A stretch of DNA of 64,000 nucleotides from Aureimonas psammosilenae (GTDB lineage: Bacteria > Pseudomonadota > Alphaproteobacteria > Rhizobiales > Rhizobiaceae). The stretch is taken from assembly GCF_009176975.1 (NCBI RefSeq), contig NZ_WEZG01000007.1, forward strand, positions 124,001 to 188,000, read 5' to 3'. Of this stretch, positions 26,020 to 38,577 are shown one piece after another. The notes beneath the pieces are model-generated. The model did no database searches and was not told the DNA's origin. It was given only the letters and a program-made list of their open reading frames with translations. The position numbers and the translations under genes are program-made. The stretch's first letter is position 1, and each line of letters starts with the position of its first letter.

Positions 26020-28712
26020 GCAGACCGCTCGTCGCGACCTATCGCCTCCAGTTCCGCGAAGGAACGGACTTCGCCTCCGCCGCGGAACTCGCGCCCTACC
26101 TGAAGAAGCTCGGCATCAGCCACTTCTACGCCTCTCCCATCTTCGCCGCTTCGCCGGGCTCGACCCACGGCTACGACGTCGTGGATTACAACCGCTTCGA
26201 GGCCGATCTCGGCGGCGACGAGGGCTTCGGGGCCTTGTCGGACGCGATGAACGCCGCCGATCTCGGCGTGATTCTCGACTTCGTGCCGAACCATATGGGC
26301 GTGTCGCCCGAAAACGGCTGGTGGGAGGACGTTCTCGCCTGGGGCCGGGAAAGCCGCTACGCCTCGACCTTCGACATCGCCTGGGACGCCGAGAAGATCC
26401 TCGTGCCCGTTCTCGGCAAGCCCTATGGCGACGCGCTTGGCGACGGCGACCTGAAGGTGATCGTCGAGCCGGACCGCGCCCGTCTTCGCTTCGACGCCAG
26501 CGGCTACGGTCTGCCGATCGATCCGCGCAGCCTCGGCCATGTCTTCGGCTTCCTCGACCATCCCGAAAGGGACCGTCTCGTCCGACGCTTCGCCGTGTCC
26601 ACCCCGATCGACGGGGATGAACTGACCGAGCGCCTGCGCGAGCATCTGGACGATGCCGGCTTCTCGGCGGCGCTGGCGAAAGCGGTGGAGGCGATCAATG
26701 CCGACCGGACCGCGCTCCATGCCATGCACGAGGCGCAGAACTGGCGCCTCGCCTGGTGGCGCACGGCGCGCGAGAAGCTGACCTATCGCCGCTTCTTCGA
26801 GATCGCCGACCTCATCGGCGTGCGCCAGGAAATCCGCCACGTCTTCCGCGACTCGCACCGCACCATCATGAAGCTCGCCCGCGAGCGCCGGCTGGACGGC
26901 ATCCGCATCGACCATGTGGATGGCGTCGCCGATCCGAAGAACTACCTTCTCGACCTGAAACAGGCCTTCCAGTCCAACCGGCGCGAACTCGGCATCTGGG
27001 TGGAGAAGATCCTGACCGGCGAGGAGCGCCTGCGCACCTCCTGGGAGATTCAGGGAACCACGGGCTACGAGTTCATCACCGCCTTGTCGGGCCTTTACGT
27101 CGATGCTTCCAAGGAAGACGAGATGTCGGAGGCCTATGCCGACTTCCTCGGCGAGGTCGAGGATCTGCGCGGCATGATCAAGCGCCAGAAGCGCTCGATC
27201 TTCGCGAGGAACCTTGCGGGCGAACTCGCCTATCTCACCGGCGAGGCTTTGTCGGTGGCTTCGCGCGGCCTTTCCACCCGCGATCTCGGACCCGACACGA
27301 TCCAGCGCTCGATCATCGAGGTCGCCGCCGCGCTTCCCGTTTACCGCACCTATGTCGGCGTCGACGGCGTGCCGGAAAAGGATGTCGCGATCATCGACGC
27401 GGCGGTGGCGCAAGCCAAGTCCGGCCGCGAGGTCGAGGCCGACGAGCCGATCGAGTTCATCGGCCGCCTCCTGAAGCTCGACTTCACCGAAGGCGAGGAC
27501 GTGGCCGGCGCCTTGAACTTCACCCGGCGCTTCCAGCAGACCACGGGCGCGGTGATGGCCAAGGCCGTGGAGGACACGGTCTTCTACCGCTACAACCGCC
27601 TGATCGCCTTGAACGAGGTCGGCGGCGAGCCGGACCATTACGGCACGGACCTTTCCACCTTCCACGAGGCGATGAAGATCCGCGTCGAAGACCAGCCGGA
27701 CGGATTGCTCGCGACCTCCACCCACGATACCAAGCGCGGTGAGGATGCGCGGGCGCGTCTCTACACCCTGAGCGAGGACCCGGAGCGCTGGGAAGGCATC
27801 GTCGCGGCCGCCGCCGAAACCCTGTCGCCCTTCCGCAAGGACGTCGCGCCGCTTCTCGTTTCCCCCGATCCCGCCACCGAATGGGGCTTCTATCAAAGCC
27901 TTCTCGGTGTGCTGCCGGCCGATTTCGACCCGAGCGACAAGGAGCTTGCGACAAGCATCGAGAAGCGCCTCATCGCCTTCATGGAAAAGGCGGTGCGCGA
28001 GGCCAAGCGCTTCACGAGCTGGACCGCGCCGGCGGAAGGCTACGAGGACGCCCTGCGCGGCTTCGTGTCCGCCGCGCTCGATCCGAAGGGCGACTTCCTC
28101 AAGAAGTTCTGGGACGAGGTTCAGCCCTTCGTCGCGGCGGGCGCGCTGAACTCGCTGTCCCAGGTCATCGTCAAGCTCGCCGCCCCCGGCGTGCCCGACA
28201 TCTACCAGGGCACGGAGTTCTACGACCTGTCGCTGGTCGACCCCGACAATCGCCGTTCCATCGACTTCCCCGCCCGCGTCAAGGCGATGGACGAGGCAAT
28301 GGCGATGCCGGATGCGCTGAAGAACTGGCGCGACGGGCGAATCAAGGCGAAGATCACGGCGGCCGGCCTGAAGGCCCGCCAAGCCGCGCCGGAACTCTTC
28401 ACCCACGGCCGATATATCCCGCTGAAGGTCGAAGGGGCGCTCGCCGATCACATCATCGCCTTCGCCCGTCTCAACGAGGACGAGGCGGCGATCGCGGTTG
28501 CGCCGCGCATGACCTACCGCCTCCTCGAGGATTGCGGAAACATCATGCCGGGCGAGGGATGCTGGAAGGACACGGCCATCGTCTTGTCCGGCGACCTGAT
28601 CGGCCGGGAATGGCGCGACGTTCTCGACAACGGCACGATCTCGCTCGACGATCGTCTTCTCGTCAGTGAATTGCCGGGCAATCTTCCCTTCGCCTTCCTT
28701 CTCTCCAGATGA
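26016..28712 (+). CDS. treY: Malto-oligosyltrehalose synthase TreY
   Basis: 898-residue GH13 enzyme converting the reducing-end maltose of a glucan chain into an alpha,alpha-1,1 trehalose unit. Start region VATYRLQFREGTDF and GSTHGYDVVDYNRFEADLGG are typical. Catalytic residues are Asp299 (GIRIDHVDGVADP), Glu336 (ILTGEERLR) and Asp571 (STHDTKRGEDARAR). The start is TTG at 26016, overlapping the malQ stop (TTGA). Length is somewhat above the family norm of about 800-850, as in other Rhizobiales. Confidence 0.94.
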   Translation: MSRPLVATYRLQFREGTDFASAAELAPYLKKLGISHFYASPIFAASPGSTHGYDVVDYNRFEADLGGDEGFGALSDAMNAADLGVILDFVPNHMGVSPENGWWEDVLAWGRESRYASTFDIAWDAEKILVPVLGKPYGDALGDGDLKVIVEPDRARLRFDASGYGLPIDPRSLGHVFGFLDHPERDRLVRRFAVSTPIDGDELTERLREHLDDAGFSAALAKAVEAINADRTALHAMHEAQNWRLAWWRTAREKLTYRRFFEIADLIGVRQEIRHVFRDSHRTIMKLARERRLDGIRIDHVDGVADPKNYLLDLKQAFQSNRRELGIWVEKILTGEERLRTSWEIQGTTGYEFITALSGLYVDASKEDEMSEAYADFLGEVEDLRGMIKRQKRSIFARNLAGELAYLTGEALSVASRGLSTRDLGPDTIQRSIIEVAAALPVYRTYVGVDGVPEKDVAIIDAAVAQAKSGREVEADEPIEFIGRLLKLDFTEGEDVAGALNFTRRFQQTTGAVMAKAVEDTVFYRYNRLIALNEVGGEPDHYGTDLSTFHEAMKIRVEDQPDGLLATSTHDTKRGEDARARLYTLSEDPERWEGIVAAAAETLSPFRKDVAPLLVSPDPATEWGFYQSLLGVLPADFDPSDKELATSIEKRLIAFMEKAVREAKRFTSWTAPAEGYEDALRGFVSAALDPKGDFLKKFWDEVQPFVAAGALNSLSQVIVKLAAPGVPDIYQGTEFYDLSLVDPDNRRSIDFPARVKAMDEAMAMPDALKNWRDGRIKAKITAAGLKARQAAPELFTHGRYIPLKVEGALADHIIAFARLNEDEAAIAVAPRMTYRLLEDCGNIMPGEGCWKDTAIVLSGDLIGREWRDVLDNGTISLDDRLLVSELPGNLPFAFLLSR

Positions 28713-28755
28713 TCCGTCGATAGGAAGTCGGCCAAGCATCGAGGGAGGACCAACC

Positions 28756-29541
28756 ATGCCCATTCGCGCCGTCGTTTGGAACGAGTTCATCCACGAACGC
28801 GAGAACGAAACCGTCCGGAAGATCTATCCGGATGGTATCCACGAGACGATCGCGACAGCGCTTCGGCAGGACCCCAACATCGAGGCCTCCACGGCCGCGC
28901 TCGACCAGCCCGAGCATGGGCTGCCGGCGGAGCGGCTGGCCGAAACGGACGTGCTCCTGTGGTGGGGGCACAAGGCGCATGGCGCGGTGGATGATGCCGT
29001 GGTGGAGCGCGTCGCCGAGCGCGTGTTCCAGGGCATGGGGCTGATCGTTCTCCATTCCGGCCATTTCTCGAAGATCTTCAAGCGCCTCATGGGCTCGCCC
29101 TGTTCGCTTCGCTGGCGGGAAGCCGGCGAGCGCGAGCATGTCTGGACGATCAACCGCTCGCATCCGATCGCGGCCGGGGTCGGAGACCGGATCACCATCG
29201 AGAATACCGAGATGTACGGCGAGCCCTTCCTTGTTCCCGAGCCCATGGAAACGGTGTTCGTGTCCTGGTACCAGGGCGGCGAAGTGTTCCGTTCGGGGCT
29301 CACCTATCAGCGCGGCGCGGGGCGCATCTTCTATTTCGCGCCCGGCCACGAGACCTACCCGATCTATCACGGGGAAGCGGTGCAGCAGGTTCTGCGCAAC
29401 GCCGTGAACTGGGCCTTCAACCCGGCCAAGCCATGGGCGGATGTTTCGGCGGCGCCGAACGCGCCGATCGATCAGGCGCCGGAAAAGATCGAGCGCCGTG
29501 GCGGCTCGCTCCATGCGGCCGGCGAGGAGGGCTATCGTTGA
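28756..29541 (+). CDS. thuA: ThuA-like trehalose utilisation protein
   Basis: 261-residue ThuA-family protein with a class I glutamine-amidotransferase-like fold; MPIRAVVWNEFIHERENE is the characteristic start. In Sinorhizobium, ThuA and ThuB are needed for trehalose use through a 3-keto derivative, but the ThuA reaction is not well settled. ATG at 28756 follows a strong gggagga site; the longer upstream frame overlaps treY and is not needed. It overlaps the next gene by TTGA. The usual thuEFGK transporter genes are absent here, so the substrate may be intracellular trehalose from TreZ. Confidence 0.85.
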   Translation: MPIRAVVWNEFIHERENETVRKIYPDGIHETIATALRQDPNIEASTAALDQPEHGLPAERLAETDVLLWWGHKAHGAVDDAVVERVAERVFQGMGLIVLHSGHFSKIFKRLMGSPCSLRWREAGEREHVWTINRSHPIAAGVGDRITIENTEMYGEPFLVPEPMETVFVSWYQGGEVFRSGLTYQRGAGRIFYFAPGHETYPIYHGEAVQQVLRNAVNWAFNPAKPWADVSAAPNAPIDQAPEKIERRGGSLHAAGEEGYR

Positions 29542-30593
29542 GCGAACAGCGCATCCTCATTCTCGGCACGGGTTCCATCGCCCACAAGCATGCCGAGCAT
29601 TTCTCCGGCATCCCCGGCTGCCGGTTGGTCGCGGCGGTCGACAGCAATCTCGAACGCGCCAAGATATTCGCCGAGATGCACGGCATTCCCAAAGCCTTCG
29701 GCGACTTGGACGAGGCGATCGCTTGGGGGCAGTTCGATGCGGCGGTGAACTCGACGCCCGACGGCGTTCATTACGCCACCACGATGAAGCTGATCGAGGC
29801 CCGCAAGGCCATCTTCTGCGAGAAGCCTCTGGCGGTGAACTTCGCCGACGCGATCGCGATGACGGAAGCCGCCGAAAAGGCCGGCCTGATCGCCATGGTC
29901 AACCTCACCTATCGCAACGCCCACGCCATCCAGATGGCGCGGCGCATGGTGGACGCGGGCGAAATCGGCGCGATCCGGCATGTGGAGGCCAGCTATCTGC
30001 AAAGCTGGCTCACCGGCCGCCATTGGGGAGACTGGCGCACCGACGAGCGCTGGCTCTGGCGCCTGTCCTCGGCGCACGGGTCCAAGGGCGTCGTCGGCGA
30101 TATCGGCGTTCATATCCTCGACTTCGTGACCTTCGGCACCAATCTCGACATCACCGCGATGTCGGCCAAGCTCCGGACCTTCGACAAGGCGGAGAACAAC
30201 GCGATCGGCGCTTATAATCTCGACGTCAACGACTCCTGCGCGATGACGATCGAACTCTCCAACGGCGCGCTCGGCGTCGTTCATATGTCGCGGTTCGCGA
30301 CCGGCCGGGGCAACGATCTCGATCTCGTCATCCACGGCGAGAAGGGCGCGCTCAAGGTCTGGTCCGATCACGAGACTTCCCGGCTGGAAGCGTGTCTCGG
30401 GCCCGATATCGATACGCATACCTGGAAGGCCGTGGACTGTTCCCCGACCCCCAAGAACGCCGAGCGCTTCGTGATCGCGCTGTTGTCCGGCGAGAACGGC
30501 GAGCCGACCTTCCGCCGGGCGGCCGAGGTGCAGAAGCTTCTCGACCTTTGCTTCGTCGCCGATGCCGAAGGTCGCATGCTGAAGGTGGAGTAG
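29538..30593 (+). CDS. thuB: Gfo/Idh/MocA oxidoreductase (ThuB-like)
   Basis: 351-residue NAD(P)-dependent sugar dehydrogenase. Rossmann motif ILGTGSIAHKHAEHF lies near the N-terminus, EKPLAVN near residue 97 is the conserved Lys-Pro of the family, and GDIGVHILDF near residue 195 holds the catalytic His region. Start is TTG at 29538, overlapping the thuA stop by 4 bases after a gaggagg site. By position and pairing it is the likely ThuB partner, oxidising trehalose or a related disaccharide at C3; the exact sugar is inferred. Confidence 0.83.
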   Translation: MSEQRILILGTGSIAHKHAEHFSGIPGCRLVAAVDSNLERAKIFAEMHGIPKAFGDLDEAIAWGQFDAAVNSTPDGVHYATTMKLIEARKAIFCEKPLAVNFADAIAMTEAAEKAGLIAMVNLTYRNAHAIQMARRMVDAGEIGAIRHVEASYLQSWLTGRHWGDWRTDERWLWRLSSAHGSKGVVGDIGVHILDFVTFGTNLDITAMSAKLRTFDKAENNAIGAYNLDVNDSCAMTIELSNGALGVVHMSRFATGRGNDLDLVIHGEKGALKVWSDHETSRLEACLGPDIDTHTWKAVDCSPTPKNAERFVIALLSGENGEPTFRRAAEVQKLLDLCFVADAEGRMLKVE

Positions 30594-30599
30594 AAGGGC

Positions 30600-30995
30600 A
30601 TGGCCAAGCTCATTCATTCGATGATCCGGGTGCGCGAGGAACGGCGCTCGCTCGACTTCTATCGCACCGCCTTCGGGCTCGAAGTCGCCGAGCGGCTCGA
30701 TTTCGACGGCTTCACCCTGATCTATCTGTCGAACTCGGAATCGGGCTTCGAGCTGGAACTGACGGTCAACAAGGACCGCGAGGCGCCCTACGATCTCGGC
30801 GATGGCTACGGCCATCTCGCGGTTTCGGTGGCCGATCTTGCCGCCGAGCACGAGCGTTTGAATAAGGCGGGCCTTGCGCCGAAGGACCTGAAGGAACTCG
30901 CCCATTCCAGCGGGAACAAGGCGCGGTTCTTCTTTATCGAGGACCCGGACGGCTACAAGATCGAGGTCGTTCAGCGCGGTTGGCGCTTCCAATAA
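30600..30995 (+). CDS. gloA: Glyoxalase I (lactoylglutathione lyase)
   Basis: 131-residue VOC-fold enzyme that isomerises the methylglyoxal-glutathione hemithioacetal. All four metal ligands of the GloA type can be placed: His6, Glu53, His72 (GYGHLAVSV) and Glu122 (GYKIEVVQRG). It starts 6 bases after the thuB-like gene and probably shares its transcript, so methylglyoxal detoxification may be coupled to flux of sugar from stored glucan. Confidence 0.88.
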   Translation: MAKLIHSMIRVREERRSLDFYRTAFGLEVAERLDFDGFTLIYLSNSESGFELELTVNKDREAPYDLGDGYGHLAVSVADLAAEHERLNKAGLAPKDLKELAHSSGNKARFFFIEDPDGYKIEVVQRGWRFQ

Positions 30996-31023
30996 GCCGA
31001 AGGATCGTTTCCCGCGCAAAGAA

Positions 31024-31070
31024 TGCTGCCGGTGAGGCAGCACCGGGCCTCGTGCTGCATTGCAACACGG
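31024..31070 (+). promoter_or_regulatory. Paired hairpins in the leader of pyc
   Basis: TGCTGCC (31024-31030) pairs perfectly with GGCAGCA (31036-31042). Right after it, an imperfect hairpin spans about 31051-31069 (arms CGTG.TGC and GCA.CACG). They lie between gloA and the pyc start and may end the upstream transcript or form a leader structure. No T-tract is present. Confidence 0.3.
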
Positions 31071-31125
31071 TGCGTCTTGGCGTTACTTGTCCCCATAGAC
31101 TGACGACCGGCGAGGGGAGCCGCCT

Positions 31126-34584
<3,459 letters not shown>

Positions 34585-34608
34585 CCGAAGTTTCCCGATA
34601 AAGCGGTC

Positions 34609-34641
34609 AAGGCCGGCATAGCCCCTTATGCCGGCCTTTTC
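34609..34641 (+). terminator. Intrinsic terminator of pyc
   Basis: Perfect 12-bp stem: AAGGCCGGCATA (34609-34620) with TATGCCGGCCTT (34627-34638), a 6-base loop, then a T-run. The 3' arm contains the ATG at 34628 that would give the longest version of the next gene. Confidence 0.9.
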
Positions 34642-34702
34642 GTTTGACATTCGATGCACGATTGTTCACGTTAAATCCGATTTCATCGTGTTAGAGCGTG
34701 AT

Positions 34703-35530
34703 TTGAGCGAACTTCTCACATTGCAGCGGCGCGCGGCGATTGCCGACCGCCTGAAACGTGACGGGCGCGTGCTCGCCGCTGCGCTCGCCGAAAGTTTCAA
34801 CGTGTCGGAAGACACGGTGCGGCGCGATCTGCGCGAGATGGCGTCGGACGGGTTGTGCCGGCGTGTCTATGGCGGTGCGCTGCCCGTCGCCCCGGACGGC
34901 GGTTCGCTCGCCAAGCGGCAGGCGGAACGGCCATCGGCGAAGGCTTTGCTCGGCCGTGCGCTCGCCAATGCCGTGCCGTCGGGCGCGCTTCTGTTCATCG
35001 ATGCCGGTTCCACCAATCTGGCCGTGGCCGAAGCGCTGCCGGAAGGGGCTTCGCTCACCGTGGTCACCAACGCGCCGGCGGTGGCCGCCATTCTGGCCGA
35101 GAAGCCGGGCGTCGAATGCTTCATGCTCGGCGGGCGGCTCGATCCGCGCACCGGCGCATGCCTCGGCGCGCAGGCCCTGCGCGAGGCCGAACGCTTCCGC
35201 CCGGCGGTCGCCGTGCTCGGCGCCTGCGGCATCGACGCGGAAGCGGGGATCACCGCCCATAATTTCGAGGAAGCCGAGTTGAAGGCGGCGGTCGCGGCGC
35301 GCAGCCGCCGGATCATGGTCGCCGCCACGAGCGACAAGATCGGCACGGCAGCGCCCTTCGCCGTCGCGCCCGCCGGCTGGGTCGGCACGCTCGTTGTGGA
35401 AGCGGATTGCGAGGCCGAAAGCTTGCGACCCTTCGAGGAGCAGGGCATCGAGATCCTCCGCGCCGCCGGCGACGAACCCCTGCCGCATGCCGCCCGGCCC
35501 AAAGCCCGAGCCATCGAGGAGCAGCGATGA
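34703..35530 (+). CDS. DeoR-family transcriptional regulator
   Basis: 275-residue repressor. The N-terminal winged helix-turn-helix is typical (LTLQRRAAIADRLKRDGRV, then FNVSEDTVRRDLREM), and the C-terminal effector domain is related to sugar-phosphate isomerases (IDAGSTNLAVAEAL; GACGIDAEAGITAHNFEEAE). The TTG at 34703 is chosen because the first ATG (34628) lies inside the pyc terminator stem and homologues begin a few residues before LTLQRR. A TTGACA at 34644-34649 may be a -35 element, but no well-spaced -10 was found. It overlaps the MFS gene by ATGA and probably controls it. Confidence 0.85.
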   Translation: MSELLTLQRRAAIADRLKRDGRVLAAALAESFNVSEDTVRRDLREMASDGLCRRVYGGALPVAPDGGSLAKRQAERPSAKALLGRALANAVPSGALLFIDAGSTNLAVAEALPEGASLTVVTNAPAVAAILAEKPGVECFMLGGRLDPRTGACLGAQALREAERFRPAVAVLGACGIDAEAGITAHNFEEAELKAAVAARSRRIMVAATSDKIGTAAPFAVAPAGWVGTLVVEADCEAESLRPFEEQGIEILRAAGDEPLPHAARPKARAIEEQR

Positions 35531-36771
35531 CCAGCACCGAATTTCGCCTGCGCGAAGGCGTGGAAGGGCAAGGCGGCACGCAAGCCGCCCGCCACCGCGC
35601 CGCTGTGTCGCTCGCCTTTCTTCTCAACGGCATCTTCATGGGAAGCTGGGCGCCCCAGATCCCGATCTTCGCCGAGCGTCTCGACCTGTCGGCCTCGCAG
35701 ATGGGGCTGATGATCTTGTGCTTCGGCATCGGCGCGGTCAGCGTCATGCCGATCGCCGGGCAGATCATCGGGCGGCGCGGCTCGCGCCTGCCGATGCTCG
35801 TTCTCAACGTCGCGCTGGCTTTCGCACTGCCGTTCCTGGTGCTCGCGCCGAACGTTCCCTTGGCGGTCGCGGCGATCCTTTTCGCCGGCTTCTCCACCGG
35901 CGGCATGGATGTGGCGATGAACGCCAATGCGGTGGCTGTCGAAAAGCGACGCGAAAACGCGATCATGTCGTCCTGCCACGGCTTCTGGAGCGTCGGCGGC
36001 TTTCTCGGCGCGGCCTTCGGCGGCTTCGCCATCGCCGGGCTCGGGCCGGTGGCGCACGGTCTTCTGGCCGGTCTTGCGATCCTCGCGGGCTTCTTCGTGG
36101 TCGTACGCTTCGCGCTCCACGACGCGCCGGGCGAGGAAGCCGGCGCAACAGCGAGCGCCCATGCGGCGGAGGAAGCCTCGCCGACGTCCGAACAAGGGGA
36201 GGGCGGCGTCCTGTCGGGCTATCGCGGCGCGGTGCTGGTCGGCCTTTTCGCGCTCTTCGCCATGATTCCGGAAGGCGCGGCCATCGACTGGAGCGCTTAT
36301 TACCTGCGCGGCGAGCTCGGCGTGGAACCGGCGTCTTCCGGTTTCGCCTTCGCGGCCTTTTCGATCACCATGGCGGTGTTCCGCTTCGCCGGCGACGCGG
36401 TGCGCGATCGCCTCGGCGCGGTGCGCACCATGCGCTGGTGCTCGGCGGCGGCCGGCGCCGGCCTCATCGTGGTGGGTCTTGCCCCGAATGTCTGGGTTGC
36501 GGTCGCGGGCTTCGCACTCATGGGCGTCGGGATCGGCAACATGGTGCCGATCGCCTTTTCCGCCGCCGGAAACCTGAAAGGCCTGAAGCCGGGGGCGGGG
36601 CTCTCCGTCGTCACCGCCCTCGGTTATTCGGGCATTCTCGTCGCGCCGTCCGTGATCGGCTTTCTGGGCGAGCATCTCGGCTTCGCGACGGTGTTTCTCG
36701 GCCTGTCCGGCTTTCTCGTCGTCACGCTTCTGGCCGCGCCCATGGTGCGCGTCGCCGATCGGCGCGGATAG
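35527..36771 (+). CDS. MFS transporter (YbjJ-like)
   Basis: 414-residue major facilitator with about twelve membrane helices. It starts with a hydrophilic leader, then SLAFLLNGIFMGSWAPQIP, which resembles the YbjJ/FucP-like branch. Residues about 200-228 form the charged central loop (rich in Ala and Glu). The conserved GxxMDVAMNANAVAVE segment follows helix 4. It overlaps the DeoR gene by ATGA. The substrate is unknown; pairing with a DeoR regulator suggests a sugar, polyol or nucleoside. Confidence 0.85.
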   Translation: MTSTEFRLREGVEGQGGTQAARHRAAVSLAFLLNGIFMGSWAPQIPIFAERLDLSASQMGLMILCFGIGAVSVMPIAGQIIGRRGSRLPMLVLNVALAFALPFLVLAPNVPLAVAAILFAGFSTGGMDVAMNANAVAVEKRRENAIMSSCHGFWSVGGFLGAAFGGFAIAGLGPVAHGLLAGLAILAGFFVVVRFALHDAPGEEAGATASAHAAEEASPTSEQGEGGVLSGYRGAVLVGLFALFAMIPEGAAIDWSAYYLRGELGVEPASSGFAFAAFSITMAVFRFAGDAVRDRLGAVRTMRWCSAAAGAGLIVVGLAPNVWVAVAGFALMGVGIGNMVPIAFSAAGNLKGLKPGAGLSVVTALGYSGILVAPSVIGFLGEHLGFATVFLGLSGFLVVTLLAAPMVRVADRRG

Positions 36772-36777
36772 GGCGGG

Positions 36778-36936
36778 TTATATCCGCCCGAGCAGCAGGA
36801 GAACGAGCACCACCACGAGGATCACGCCGAGGATGCCGCTCGGGCCATATCCCCAACCACGGGAATAGCCCCAACCGGGAAAGGCGCCGATCAGCAGAAG
36901 GATGAGGATGATAAGAAGAATGGTCCCGAGCGACAT
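36778..36936 (-). CDS. DUF3309 family small membrane protein
   Basis: 52-residue protein made of two hydrophobic helices (GTILLIILILLLIGAFP and GILGVILVVVLVLLLLG) around a Trp/Gly/Tyr-rich link (GWGYSRGWGYGPS). It matches the small DUF3309 family, which is widespread in alphaproteobacteria and of unknown function. An aaggag site lies 7 bases before the ATG. A possible EcfG-type stress promoter lies 41 bases upstream. The gene is convergent with the MFS gene. Confidence 0.85.
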   Translation of the reverse strand: MSLGTILLIILILLLIGAFPGWGYSRGWGYGPSGILGVILVVVLVLLLLGRI

Positions 36937-36976
36937 CCGAAACTCCTTTACCGGGCGTGATCAAGTCTGCTTCACA

Positions 36977-37001
36977 AACTCGCGAGCACGTCCAAGGTTC
37001 C
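36977..37001 (-). promoter_or_regulatory. Candidate EcfG-type promoter for the DUF3309 gene
   Basis: On the minus strand GGAAC (37001-36997) is followed after 16 bases by AGTT (36980-36977), close to the alphaproteobacterial general-stress consensus GGAAC-N16/17-CGTT. One -10 base differs. Position relative to the gene is suitable. Confidence 0.5.
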
Positions 37002-37023
37002 GCCGTCTTTCCGCCGCAATCGG

Positions 37024-37185
37024 TCAGACCGTCCAGACGGCGGAGAGCACGTAGACGAGAAGGCAGACAGCCGAAACGATCATCGGCCTGCCGCCGAGAC
37101 GTCTCGACCATGGCCAGATCGGCGCGGCGGCCACGGTCAGAACGAGAAGCACGGCGAAGGCGAAGGCGGCGAAGGTGAAGTCCAC
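37024..37185 (-). CDS. Small two-helix membrane protein, unknown
   Basis: 53 residues starting at GTG 37185 after an agagga ribosome site with about 6-base spacing. Helix 1 ([19 protein letters not shown]) and helix 2 ([18 protein letters not shown]) are separated by an Arg-rich turn (WSRRLGGRP). No family recognised. It lies 87 bp upstream of the DUF3309 gene on the same strand, so the two could share a transcript, although an apparent promoter lies between them. Confidence 0.6.
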   Translation of the reverse strand: MDFTFAAFAFAVLLVLTVAAAPIWPWSRRLGGRPMIVSAVCLLVYVLSAVWTV

Positions 37186-37299
37186 GGATGTCCTCTTGTC
37201 GCAAGTTCCGAGTTCCTTCATGACCTTGACACCTTTGGGCTGCAACAGGACAAGCAGGACGCGGACGATCCTTCCTTCTTGTTCGCGCGGACGGAACCG

Positions 37300-38577
37300 A
37301 TGAACATCGAAGCATCGATCGAATCTTTCGAAGCCGAGCCTTTGCCGCGGCGGCAGACCGTTGCCGTGGATGTCGGCTCCGTCACCGTCGGCGGCGCGGC
37401 CCCGGTCGTCGTGCAGTCCATGACGAACACCGATACGGCGGACGCGGACGCCACGGTGGCGCAGGTGGCCGCTCTGGCGCGCGCCGGCTCCGAGATCGTG
37501 CGCATCACGGTGGACCGCAACGAATCCGCCGCCGCGGTTCCCCATATCCGCGACCGGCTGGCCAGACTCGGCATCGACGTGCCGCTCGTCGGCGACTTCC
37601 ATTATATCGGCCACAAGCTGCTCGCCGATCACCCGGCCTGCGCCGAGGCCTTGGCGAAGTACCGCATCAATCCGGGCAATGTCGGCTTCAAGGACAAGAA
37701 GGACCGGCAGTTCGTCGAGATCATCGAAACGGCCATCCGCTTCGACAAGCCGGTGCGCATCGGCGTCAACTGGGGCTCGCTCGACCAGGAACTCCTGACG
37801 CGGCTGATGGACGAGAATTCCAACGCCGCTCGGCCCGTTTCGGCCAGAACCGTGATGCGCGAGGCGATCATTCAGTCCGCGCTGCATTCGGCCGCGCTTG
37901 CCGAGGAAACGGGCCTCAAGCGCGACCGCATCATCCTGTCCGCCAAGGTTTCCAACGTGCAGGACCTCATTGCGGTTTATCGCGACCTGTCGCGCCGCAC
38001 GCCCCATGCGCTTCATCTCGGCCTGACGGAAGCCGGTATGGGCTCGAAGGGCATCGTCGCGTCCTCGGCCGCCCTCGGCATCCTTCTTCAGGAAGGCATC
38101 GGCGACACGATCCGCGTGTCCTTGACGCCCGAGCCCGGCGGCGACCGTACCCGCGAGGTGCAGGTCGCGCAGGAAATCCTCCAGACCATGGGCTTCCGCC
38201 AGTTCATGCCGGTGGTGGCCGCCTGCCCTGGTTGCGGGCGCACCACCTCCACTGTGTTCCAGGAACTTGCCGAAACCATCGAAGGCGATCTTCGCCGCAA
38301 CATGCCGGTCTGGCGCGAGCGTTATCCGGGCGTCGAGGCGCTGAAGGTCGCCGTGATGGGCTGCATCGTCAACGGGCCGGGCGAGTCGAAGCATGCCGAT
38401 ATCGGCATCTCGCTGCCGGGCACGGGCGAGATCCCGTCCGCCCCGGTCTATATCGACGGGCGCAAGGCCGCGACCTTGCGCGGCACCAACATCGCGGCCG
38501 ACTTCCAGGTGATGGTGCAGGACTATATCGAGCGCCGCTTCGCCGTCGCGTCCACGCCCTCCGCCGCCGCCGAATGA
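37300..38577 (+). CDS. ispG: 4-hydroxy-3-methylbut-2-en-1-yl diphosphate synthase IspG (GcpE)
   Basis: 425-residue [4Fe-4S] enzyme of the MEP isoprenoid pathway, reducing MEcPP to HMBPP. The N-terminal TIM barrel includes [14 protein letters not shown] and [11 protein letters not shown]. The cluster ligands are Cys309 and Cys312 (CPGCGRT), Cys355 and Glu362 ([10 protein letters not shown]). ATG at 37300 is preferred over an in-frame TTG at 37279. It overlaps the lytic transglycosylase start (ATGA). With the ispA-type gene nearby it forms an isoprenoid supply neighbourhood. Confidence 0.95.
   Translation: MNIEASIESFEAEPLPRRQTVAVDVGSVTVGGAAPVVVQSMTNTDTADADATVAQVAALARAGSEIVRITVDRNESAAAVPHIRDRLARLGIDVPLVGDFHYIGHKLLADHPACAEALAKYRINPGNVGFKDKKDRQFVEIIETAIRFDKPVRIGVNWGSLDQELLTRLMDENSNAARPVSARTVMREAIIQSALHSAALAEETGLKRDRIILSAKVSNVQDLIAVYRDLSRRTPHALHLGLTEAGMGSKGIVASSAALGILLQEGIGDTIRVSLTPEPGGDRTREVQVAQEILQTMGFRQFMPVVAACPGCGRTTSTVFQELAETIEGDLRRNMPVWRERYPGVEALKVAVMGCIVNGPGESKHADIGISLPGTGEIPSAPVYIDGRKAATLRGTNIAADFQVMVQDYIERRFAVASTPSAAAE

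Noticed and set aside
34628-34702. N-terminal extension of the DeoR regulator
   Set aside because: The start codon lies within the pyc terminator hairpin and the added residues do not resemble the family.
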